This document shows, in pieces, positions 7,888-14,908 of a stretch of DNA of 64,000 bases. The first letter of the stretch is position 1; the number at the start of each line of letters is the position of its first letter. The notes under the pieces are model-generated. The model was not told the DNA's origin and ran no database searches. It was given only the letters and a program-made list of their open reading frames with translations. The stretch is from NCBI RefSeq assembly GCF_017813395.1, contig NZ_JAGIZB010000009.1, forward strand, positions 1 through 64,000, read 5' to 3'. The DNA comes from Pararoseomonas baculiformis (GTDB taxonomy: Bacteria; Pseudomonadota; Alphaproteobacteria; Acetobacterales; Acetobacteraceae). The translations under genes were made by a program, and so were the position numbers.

Positions 7888-10641
7888 TCAGGCCATCTCC
7901 GCCGCCAGGGCCGGGGTTTCCTCCGGCGTGAAGGTAAGGACCTGCGCCCAGACCGCTTCCACCGAGGTCGGGGTGAGCACCACCAGATCGCCCCGTCGCG
8001 CCATGGCGAGGCAGTGCCGCGTCGCGTCATGCTCATCCATCACGCGATGGATGCGCTCCTCGGGGAAGCCCGCGGCCAGCGCGCCTTCGGCAAGCAGGCG
8101 GATCACCTCCCCCGCCTCGCGGCCGCGCCCATCGGGCCGCTCGCGCAGCACGATCTCGTCGAAGGTTCCGGCCGCGATGCGGCCCATCTCCCGGATATCC
8201 TCGTCACGCCGGTCGCCGGGGATGCTGACCATGCCGATCAGCCGGCGGTGCTTCGGGCGCAGCTTCCCCACGACCTCGCACAGCGCCGCCAGCCCCGCGG
8301 GGTTGTGCGCGTAGTCCAGGATCACCCGGAAGCCATGGGCGTCATGGATGTTCAGCCGCCCCGGGCTCTGCTCGAAGGAGGTGGAGAAGCCCTGCAGCGC
8401 CGCGCGGATCACCGGCGGGGAGATGCCCTGCGCATAGGTGATGGCCACCGCCGCCAGGGCGTTCTGGATGTTGAACCCGGCCATGCCACCCAGCGTCGCC
8501 GGGATTTCCGCCGCGCTCATCAGCGGAAGGCGGCGCCCGTCGTCATGCACCACGATGTCGCGGCCAGCAGGGCCATCCTCATTCACCACGGCCAGGCCGC
8601 CGGCACGGACATGCTCGCGCAGCAGCTCGGGCATGGCATCGCCGCCCTTCATCGAGAAGAAGGCGATGCGGCCGCGCGCATGCCGCTCCATGGCCAGGGT
8701 GAGCGGATCATCGGCATTGAGCACGCTGCACCCGTCGCGCCGGACGGATTCCACCACCACGGACTTCACCGCGGCCAGGTCGTCCAGCGTGTCCACCTCC
8801 TTGATACCCAGGTGGTCCGCCGCGATGTTGAGCACGGCGCCGATATCGGCGGCCTCGAAGCCCAGCCCCTCGCGCAGGATGCCGCCACGCGCGGTTTCCA
8901 GCACCGCCGCCTCCACCGTGGGTTCGCGCAGCACCATGCGGGCGCTGCGCGGACCGCTGGCGTCGCCATCCAGGATCTTCTCGCCATTCACCCAGATGCC
9001 GCTGGTGCTGGTCATGCCCACGCAGAGCCCGGCATGGGCGAGGATATGCGCCACCATGCGCGTGGTGGTGCTCTTCCCATTGGTACCGGTGACGGCGATG
9101 ATCGGGATGCGCCCGGTTTCGCCATCGGGGAAGAGCATGTCGATGGCAGGACGGGCGATGTCGCGCGCCCATCCCTCGAAGGGCTCCAGATGCATGCGGA
9201 AGCCGGGGGCCGCGTTCACCTCCACGATCCCGCCGCCAGTCTCGCGCACGGAGCGGCGGATATCGGGCGCCAGGAAGTCGATCCCGGCAACGTCCAGTCC
9301 CACGATCTGCGCCGCGCGGCGGGCGATGCAGGCATTCTCCGGGTGGATGTCGTCCGTCCGGTCGATGGCCGTGCCACCGGTGGACAGATTCGCGGTGTCG
9401 CGCAGCGCCACCCAGCGATCCTTCTCCGGCACGCTTTCCAGCGTGAGCCCTTCCTTCGCGAGAAGGTCGGTCACATGGTCGTCCACCACGATGCGCGTCA
9501 GGGTCTTCTCGTGCCCGTCACCGCGGCGGGGATCGCGGTTCACCTCCTCGATGAGCTCGGCGATGCTCCGCTCCCCATCACCCACCACATGCGCCGGGAC
9601 GCGCTGGGCCACCGCGCGGACCTCCCCGCCGATCACGAGGATGCGGTGGTCGTGCCCGGTGAACTGCTGCTCGACGATCACGCTGCGCCCGTGCAGTGCG
9701 GCATGCTCGAATCCCGCGCGCACCGCCTCCGGCGTGCGCAGGTCCAGGCTCACGCCGCGGCCGTGGTTGCCGTCCAGCGGCTTGGTCACCACCGGATAGC
9801 CGATGCGCCCGGCCTCGCGCATCGCCGCCTCGGCCGAACGCACAACGGCACCCTTCGGCACGGGAATCCCGGCATCGGCCAGCAGGGACTTGGTGAGATC
9901 CTTGTCACCCGCGATTTCCACCGCGATGGAGGAGGTGCGCCCCGTGATGCTGGCGCGCAGCCGCTGCTGCTTCTTCCCATGGCCGAGCTGCACCAGGCTG
10001 AAATCGTCCAGCCGCATCACGGGAATGCCGCGGCGCTCCGCCTCCTGCACAAGGGAACGCGTGGTGGGCCCCAGCGCGCGGCGGCCCACCAGGCGGCCCA
10101 GCGCCCGCAGCCCTTCCTCCAGCCCGCCGCCACCGGCCATCGGGTCGCGCTCATGCAGCTCGTCCAGCCCGCGCACGCCGCGTAGCTCCGCCGGCAGCAG
10201 GGAATCCACCAGTCGCAGGGCCAGGCGCCCGGCCAGCAGCCCCACCTCCTCCTCGCGATAGGCGTAGAGGACGTTGTAGCAGCCGGGGCATCCGCGCACG
10301 GACCGTGTCTTGCCGCGCGTGACGCGCGAGCCCGCGCGGGTCTGCAGCTCGAGCGCCACATGCTCGGTCACATGGCCGAGCCAGGTGCCTTCCCGCATGC
10401 GCCGGATGAAGCCGCCCGGCACGCCATAGGAGCAGCCATGCTCCTGCAGGCCGGGCAGCATGGCGATGAGCGCATCGGTGAAGCCGGGCAGCCGGTCGGT
10501 CGGCCATTCCTCCAGCGCGCCGAGATCCAGCCGGATCCTGATCATCGGGGTGTGGCTGAAAAGATGGGGCCCGCGATACACGGCGGAATGCAGCACCTTC
10601 ATGGGAGCCGCCACGGCGGCATCCCCGGTTTCGGTACTCAT
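7888..10641 (-). CDS. cphA: Cyanophycin synthetase
   Basis: A 917-residue enzyme that builds the Asp-backbone, Arg-side-chain polymer cyanophycin, using two ATP per Asp-Arg unit. It has three parts. First is an N-terminal domain (MKVLHSAVYRGPHLFSHTPMIR). Second is an ATP-grasp module (about residues 210-490; KPLDGNHGRGV, EVNAAPGFRMHLEP) that adds Asp. Third is a Mur-ligase-like module (about 500-900; P-loop TGTNGKSTT, ETARGGILREGLGF, DYAHNPAG) that adds Arg. All nucleotide motifs look intact. ATG 10,641 has GAGAAGG upstream; ATG 10,602 (MKVLHSAV) is the alternative that matches many homologues. It leads the tight cphA-iaaA-cphB-ndh series and lies 79 bases after the DUF2243 gene. Confidence 0.95.
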   Translation of the reverse strand: MSTETGDAAVAAPMKVLHSAVYRGPHLFSHTPMIRIRLDLGALEEWPTDRLPGFTDALIAMLPGLQEHGCSYGVPGGFIRRMREGTWLGHVTEHVALELQTRAGSRVTRGKTRSVRGCPGCYNVLYAYREEEVGLLAGRLALRLVDSLLPAELRGVRGLDELHERDPMAGGGGLEEGLRALGRLVGRRALGPTTRSLVQEAERRGIPVMRLDDFSLVQLGHGKKQQRLRASITGRTSSIAVEIAGDKDLTKSLLADAGIPVPKGAVVRSAEAAMREAGRIGYPVVTKPLDGNHGRGVSLDLRTPEAVRAGFEHAALHGRSVIVEQQFTGHDHRILVIGGEVRAVAQRVPAHVVGDGERSIAELIEEVNRDPRRGDGHEKTLTRIVVDDHVTDLLAKEGLTLESVPEKDRWVALRDTANLSTGGTAIDRTDDIHPENACIARRAAQIVGLDVAGIDFLAPDIRRSVRETGGGIVEVNAAPGFRMHLEPFEGWARDIARPAIDMLFPDGETGRIPIIAVTGTNGKSTTTRMVAHILAHAGLCVGMTSTSGIWVNGEKILDGDASGPRSARMVLREPTVEAAVLETARGGILREGLGFEAADIGAVLNIAADHLGIKEVDTLDDLAAVKSVVVESVRRDGCSVLNADDPLTLAMERHARGRIAFFSMKGGDAMPELLREHVRAGGLAVVNEDGPAGRDIVVHDDGRRLPLMSAAEIPATLGGMAGFNIQNALAAVAITYAQGISPPVIRAALQGFSTSFEQSPGRLNIHDAHGFRVILDYAHNPAGLAALCEVVGKLRPKHRRLIGMVSIPGDRRDEDIREMGRIAAGTFDEIVLRERPDGRGREAGEVIRLLAEGALAAGFPEERIHRVMDEHDATRHCLAMARRGDLVVLTPTSVEAVWAQVLTFTPEETPALAAEMA

Positions 10642-10720
10642 GACTGGCCTTCTCGTTTTTATGAGTTCTTCGGCGTTCCAACGGCCATCCGGGCGTCCGG
10701 CTTCAACAACGCCGCTTCTG

Positions 10721-11503
10721 TCACACGGATATCCTCGTCCATGCCAGGCAGCCGCCCGTCGCCGCGGAACGCCCCACCAGCAGCGCTCCGCGCCGGTACA
10801 GGTCCAGCATGGAAACGCCGTCCCTGGTGTCCACCGCAAGCAGCCCGCCGGACGGATCGCTCCATGCCACGCGCCCGCCCGATGCGATCACCGCGGCGAA
10901 GGCCTCGCCCGGCGGGATGCCCGGGCGGAACAGCACCAGCATCGTGGTGCTGCCCGCGGGCGGCAGCGCGGCCACCGGCATCGCGGCCAGGACAAGCGCC
11001 ACCAAGGTGAATGCGGCGGCCCCGCCATGCCGTCCACCCGGCGGCCCCTGGCGGCGCAGCCAGAGGCCGACCAGCAGCGGCGGCAATCCCACGGCAAGCA
11101 GCCAGCCAATATCCCAGAACAGCGGATCCGGCACGTCCACGCGGATGCGATGGATGCCCAGCAGCCAGTGGAAGACCACGACATCCACGATCTGCCACGC
11201 GGCGAAGCCGAGAAGCGCCGCGCCGAGAAGGCGGCTGCCCGCCCGTTCCGCCAGCATGGCGCGCGCCTGCCAGAGCAGGAGCAGCCCGAGCATCGCGATG
11301 AGATAGACGGCGACATGGAACATGCCGTCCGCGAAGACCTGCGCGCGGAGGTCGCGCAGCGCCTCCCCCGGCACCAGGGACAGGAAGTGGTGCCACTGCA
11401 GAACCTGGTGCAGCAGGATCCCGTCGAAGAAACCACCGAGCGCGAAGCCGAGCACCCCGCCTGCCAGGCCGAGCTTGCGGTACGGATGCGGCGCGGTGCC
11501 CAT
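10721..11503 (-). CDS. DUF2243 membrane protein with extra C-terminal domain
   Basis: A 260-residue protein. Residues ~10-175 match DUF2243: GGFFDGILLHQVLQWHHFLS, HVAVYLIAMLGLLLLW and VVFHWLLGIHRIR, with four predicted membrane helices and several conserved histidines inside or near them. These could bind metal or heme, though no function is proven. After a further hydrophobic helix (~185-200), about 75 residues with an alternating strand and helix pattern follow (MLVLFRPGIPPGEAF, GGLLAVDTRDGVSML). This part is not in ordinary ~165-residue DUF2243 proteins and is not recognised. ATG 11,503 overlaps the upstream stop (TGATG), coupling it to the ferritin-like gene. Confidence 0.8.
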   Translation of the reverse strand: MGTAPHPYRKLGLAGGVLGFALGGFFDGILLHQVLQWHHFLSLVPGEALRDLRAQVFADGMFHVAVYLIAMLGLLLLWQARAMLAERAGSRLLGAALLGFAAWQIVDVVVFHWLLGIHRIRVDVPDPLFWDIGWLLAVGLPPLLVGLWLRRQGPPGGRHGGAAAFTLVALVLAAMPVAALPPAGSTTMLVLFRPGIPPGEAFAAVIASGGRVAWSDPSGGLLAVDTRDGVSMLDLYRRGALLVGRSAATGGCLAWTRISV

Positions 11504-12048
11504 CAGGCGTCCTGCGGGAAAGCGTGCGCCGAGGTAGCGCGTGGCATCCGCGCCGCGCCGAAGAGGCGGCGCGCACTGAACAGCAGGCCCTGCGTCGTCA
11601 TCTGTTGCAGGCGCGCGGCCTGGTACTCCCCGCATTCATGCGCCAGGACCTGCACGCGCACCATGCCGGCCACCACACGCCCGACCGCCCAGGCCGAGAC
11701 AGCAAGAAGGGCCCCGTCATCGGCTCTCTCCTGCGCCTCCAGGTCGTTCCGGCTGATCCAGCATGTCGCCGCGCGGGCATCGCAGCCGAGATCGGCCAGC
11801 ACATACTCCACGCGGCGCAGACCCTCCTCCGCCTCGCCCTGCAGAAGGGCGAAGCCCTGCTCAAGCAAGGGATCGCGTGCCGCGCGACGCCACTCTCCCG
11901 CGGCCTGGATCAGGGTGCCGCTGCTGGCATGGGCCGCGCGGATGCCCTTCACGAAGAGGGCGCGCATTCCGGCGTCCTCGGCCAGAAAGCGGGGCGGCCG
12001 CGCGGCATCCGTCCATGCGCCCTGCTCGAACGGAACATATTGTCTCAC
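11503..12048 (-). CDS. DUF892 ferritin-like protein (YciE/YciF type)
   Basis: A 181-residue helical protein resembling the YciE/YciF family. The core segment shows the family pattern: DPLLEQGFALLQGEAEEGLRRVEYVLADLG, then ARAATCWISRNDLE, then a late VRVQVLAHECGEY helix. The metal-ligand carboxylates and histidines are less regular than in typical members, so iron binding is uncertain. GTG 12,048 is taken as start because GGGAGGG sits 7 bases ahead; the frame is open further upstream but with no homology. It is the first gene of the minus-strand operon ending at 4499. The 293-bp space to the divergent gene at 12,342 should hold the promoter. Confidence 0.7.
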   Translation of the reverse strand: MRQYVPFEQGAWTDAARPPRFLAEDAGMRALFVKGIRAAHASSGTLIQAAGEWRRAARDPLLEQGFALLQGEAEEGLRRVEYVLADLGCDARAATCWISRNDLEAQERADDGALLAVSAWAVGRVVAGMVRVQVLAHECGEYQAARLQQMTTQGLLFSARRLFGAARMPRATSAHAFPQDA

Positions 12049-12341
12049 GGCTGGCCCTCCCGGATCCGGTGAATCCGTCCATGCGCCGCGTCTTGCTGCA
12101 TGCGGGGGAAGGCAAACGGACAGGAAGGCCTGCACATGAACCCTCTGGCGGAGGAACACCGGTAAGCATGTCTCGCTCACCTTCCACGCCGCGCCGCTAA
12201 CCTGTGTTACCGTGCGCCCCGCTTCCGGTACTTCTCCCAAATCGTTGATCTGGCGGGCTCTCTCCCGCGTCGCAGCGCAGGCGGCGGCAAGGCCCGCAAC
12301 TCGCACACGGCTTCCGTGTTCCCCGCTTTCGCCCAGACACG
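12049..12341. promoter_or_regulatory. Divergent intergenic region
   Basis: 293 bases between the start of the DUF892-cyanophycin operon (leftward) and the luciferase-like oxidoreductase gene (rightward). It must carry promoters for both. I see no convincing -35/-10 pair, operator palindrome or riboswitch fold by eye. Confidence 0.4.
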
Positions 12342-13325
12342 GTGCCCTTCATGCCGCCTGTACGCTTCGGCTTCCACGCTTCCCACGAACAGTTCCCGCC
12401 TTCCGAATTGCTCACCCTCGTGCAGGCTGCCGAAGCGGCCGGCTTCGATGCCGCCATGTCCTCCGATCACTTCCGGCCCTGGGGCGCGGCACAGGGGCAT
12501 TCCGGCCTGGCCTGGCCCTGGCTGGGCGCGGCCATGGCGCGGACGCAGCTCCCCATCGGCGTCATCTCCGCCCCGGGCTACCGCTACCACCCCGCCATCA
12601 TCGCGCAGGGCGCGGCCACGCTGGCGGAGATGTTTCCCGGCCGCTACTGGCTCGCCCTGGGCAGCGGCCAGCGGCTGAACGAGGACATCACCGGCCTGGC
12701 CTGGCCGGAGAAGGCCGAGCGCAACGCCCGGCTCCGTGAATGCGCCGCCATCATCCGCGCCCTGCTGGCGGGGGAGACGGTGTCGCATCACGGCCGTGTC
12801 ACGGTGGTGGATGCGAAGCTCTACAGCCGCCCCGAAACCCCGCCCCCGCTCCTCGGCGCGGCCGTGACGGAAGCAACGGCCGAGGAGCTGGGCGCCTGGG
12901 CCGATGGGCTGCTCACCGTCTCCGCAGAGCCTGAGCAGCTGCGCAAGGTCATCGCGGCCTTCCACCGCGGCGGCGGGCGCGGCAAGCGCCTGATCGTGCA
13001 GGTCGCGCTGAACTGGGCCCCGACGGAGGAGGAGGCGCTGGCCGGCGCCCATGAGCAGTGGCGCACCAATGCGCTGGGCGGCGAGGTGAACTGGGAGCTC
13101 CGCACGCCAGAGCACTTCGACACGGCCACGCGCCATGTCCGGCCAGAGGACATGCGGGAATCCGTCTGGATCTCCGCCGACCCGGGCTGGCATGTCGCCC
13201 GCCTGCGGGAGCTGGTGGAGCTTGGCTTCGGGGAGATCCAGCTCCATCAGGTCGGCCGCAACCAGCGCGCCTTCATCGAAACCTTCGGCACCAGTGTCCT
13301 GCCGGCCCTTAGGGCGCCGGGCTGA
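12342..13325 (+). CDS. Luciferase-like monooxygenase (TIGR03885-type oxidoreductase)
   Basis: A 327-residue TIM-barrel flavin- or F420-dependent oxidoreductase of the bacterial luciferase superfamily. Motifs are RFGFHASHEQFPPSELL at the N-terminus, AAMSSDHFRPW, VISAPGYRYHPAIIAQGAATLAEMFPGRYWLALGSGQ, GADGLLTVS-like (WADGLLTVSAEPEQL), and the C-terminal HQVGRNQRAFIETF. These match the non-F420 subgroup TIGR03885, whose substrates are unknown. ATG 12,342 or 12,351 could be the start. It is followed 66 bases later by a small disordered protein and a lipase, possibly one transcript. The flavin, rather than F420, preference is an inference from the subgroup. Confidence 0.85.
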   Translation: MPFMPPVRFGFHASHEQFPPSELLTLVQAAEAAGFDAAMSSDHFRPWGAAQGHSGLAWPWLGAAMARTQLPIGVISAPGYRYHPAIIAQGAATLAEMFPGRYWLALGSGQRLNEDITGLAWPEKAERNARLRECAAIIRALLAGETVSHHGRVTVVDAKLYSRPETPPPLLGAAVTEATAEELGAWADGLLTVSAEPEQLRKVIAAFHRGGGRGKRLIVQVALNWAPTEEEALAGAHEQWRTNALGGEVNWELRTPEHFDTATRHVRPEDMRESVWISADPGWHVARLRELVELGFGEIQLHQVGRNQRAFIETFGTSVLPALRAPG

Positions 13326-13391
13326 AGGCGAACCTCCGCGCCCGCGAAGCGTTCTGCCCCAGGCGCCCCACCAGCCACGAGGAACACCAGC

Positions 13392-13592
13392 ATGACGACC
13401 GCGAAGAAGGCCAACCAGCGCGCAGAAGAACTCGGCTCCGGCAAGGGCGGCACCAGCAACGCCGAAGGCCCCGCCGCCGGCGCCGGCACCGCCCCCTCGC
13501 AGGAGGCCCGGCACGACAACCAGCACAACCTGGCCGGCACGCCCTCGGCAAAGGCCGCCAGCGGGCGCCCCGGGCACAAGAACACGGATTGA
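13392..13592 (+). CDS. Small disordered protein, unknown function
   Basis: 66 residues, rich in Ala, Gly, Lys, Gln and Asn and with no hydrophobic core (KKANQRAEELGSGKGG, QEARHDNQHNLAGTPSAK). Such short, hydrophilic, low-complexity proteins occur near stress genes in Acetobacteraceae. No signal peptide or metal motif is seen. The start is supported by AGGAA about 10 bases upstream, inside CACGAGGAAC. The stop overlaps a possible longer start of the patatin gene. It is probably a real gene given its codon usage and position, but no function can be offered. Confidence 0.55.
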   Translation: MTTAKKANQRAEELGSGKGGTSNAEGPAAGAGTAPSQEARHDNQHNLAGTPSAKAASGRPGHKNTD

Positions 13593-13657
13593 GGGCGCCC
13601 GTGGACGCGGCTGCCGCCGACATGGCCCAGCCCCCAGGCGGGCAGAAGGAACCGCCG

Positions 13658-14791
13658 ATGACGGCCCTGGTGCTTTCGGGCGGCATCGGCCTCGGCGCCT
13701 TCGGGGCCGGGGTCTATGCGGGGCTGGAGGAGCATGGCGAGGCGGAGTGGCTGCTCGGCGCCTCCGCCGGGGCCGTGAACGCCGCGATCATCGGCGGGAA
13801 TCCCCCGGGCAGGCGCGCGGCGGCGCTGCGCCGGTTCTGGTCCTCCATTTCCGCCGACCCGACGCCCTTGACCTCCTTCTGGCTGGGCAAGCCGCCCACC
13901 CGCGGCGCGTGGCGCCGCGCGCATAACGAGGCGGCCGCGCTGCAATCCCTGCTGCTCGGCAGGCCGGGCCTGTTCCGCAGCCGGCTCTCCACGCCTCGCA
14001 CTAGCGAGCCCCCCGCGCTCTACGACCTGGAACCGCTCCGCCGGGTCTTGCCGGAGCACCTCGATTTCGACCTGCTGAACAGCCCCGGCGCACCCCGCGT
14101 GACCCTGGTGGCCACCGACGTGCTCAGCGGCGAGCGGGTGGTCTTCGATACGGCACGGGGCACGCGGATCACGGTGGAGCACATCCTGGCCTCCGGCGCC
14201 CTCATGCCTCTCTTTGCGCCCGTGGAGATCGAGGGGCGGCTGCTCTGTGACGGCGGCCTCGCCTCCAACGCCCCGCTCGACCTCCTGCTGGACGAGGTGC
14301 CCCGGCGCCCGGTCCGCTGCGTGATCGCGGAGCAGTTCTGCCGTGCCGGGAGCAGGCCCCGCAACCTGCTCGCCGCCGCTTCCCGCGCGGGCGACCTGGC
14401 CTTCGGGAACCAGACCTGGCGCATGGTGGAGGCCTGCATCCGCGAGTTCCGGCTGCGCGGCCTTCTCACCCAGTTGGCCGGCGCGCTTCCGCCCGCGATG
14501 CAGGAAGACCCGGCCGTGGCGCCGCTTCTCGGCGGGGCGGCGGCGGAAGCCCGCGAAATGACCCTCCTGGTCCTCGGCTACCGGGCTGATCCGGACGAGG
14601 CCGGGCTCATCAAGCCCTTCGATTTCTCGGAGGTCACCCTGGCGGAACGCTGGGACGCAGGGCAGGCGGCGCTTCGGGAAGGGCTGGCCCAGCTTGCCTC
14701 GCCGGATGGTGGCACCCGCCCCGCTCCGGGCCTGACCCTGCTGGAACTGCAGGCGCCATATAGTGCGGCGCTGGAAGTCGTTCCTGGCTGA
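13658..14791 (+). CDS. Patatin-like phospholipase
   Basis: A 377-residue esterase or lipase of the patatin family. The oxyanion loop SGGIGLGAFGAGVY (residues 7-20), the nucleophile motif GASAG with Ser36, and the DGG motif with Asp198 (LLCDGGLASNAPLD) give the full Ser-Asp dyad. The ~150 residues after the patatin core resemble the DUF3734 region found in longer bacterial members. No signal peptide is present; if it is delivered outside, an effector pathway would be needed, and nothing here suggests one. ATG 13,658 has AAGGAA 6 bases upstream and starts right at the family boundary. Start codons at 13,589 (TTG) and 13,622 are possible but poorly supported. Confidence 0.88.
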   Translation: MTALVLSGGIGLGAFGAGVYAGLEEHGEAEWLLGASAGAVNAAIIGGNPPGRRAAALRRFWSSISADPTPLTSFWLGKPPTRGAWRRAHNEAAALQSLLLGRPGLFRSRLSTPRTSEPPALYDLEPLRRVLPEHLDFDLLNSPGAPRVTLVATDVLSGERVVFDTARGTRITVEHILASGALMPLFAPVEIEGRLLCDGGLASNAPLDLLLDEVPRRPVRCVIAEQFCRAGSRPRNLLAAASRAGDLAFGNQTWRMVEACIREFRLRGLLTQLAGALPPAMQEDPAVAPLLGGAAAEAREMTLLVLGYRADPDEAGLIKPFDFSEVTLAERWDAGQAALREGLAQLASPDGGTRPAPGLTLLELQAPYSAALEVVPG

Positions 14792-14908
14792 TCCGGGGCT
14801 TCGCGCCGGCTCCGCGGCAGGTGGAAGCGGCCCGGCGCCGCTCGGCTGCGCAACGCCGGCGGCCACCGGGCAGGGATGCGGCGGGGGAAGCCTGGTGGCC
14901 CGCCTTGC

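Noticed and set aside
8014-10185. 723-residue open frame opposite cyanophycin synthetase
   Set aside because: Same effect as above. Motifs for ATP-grasp and Mur ligase are all on the minus strand.
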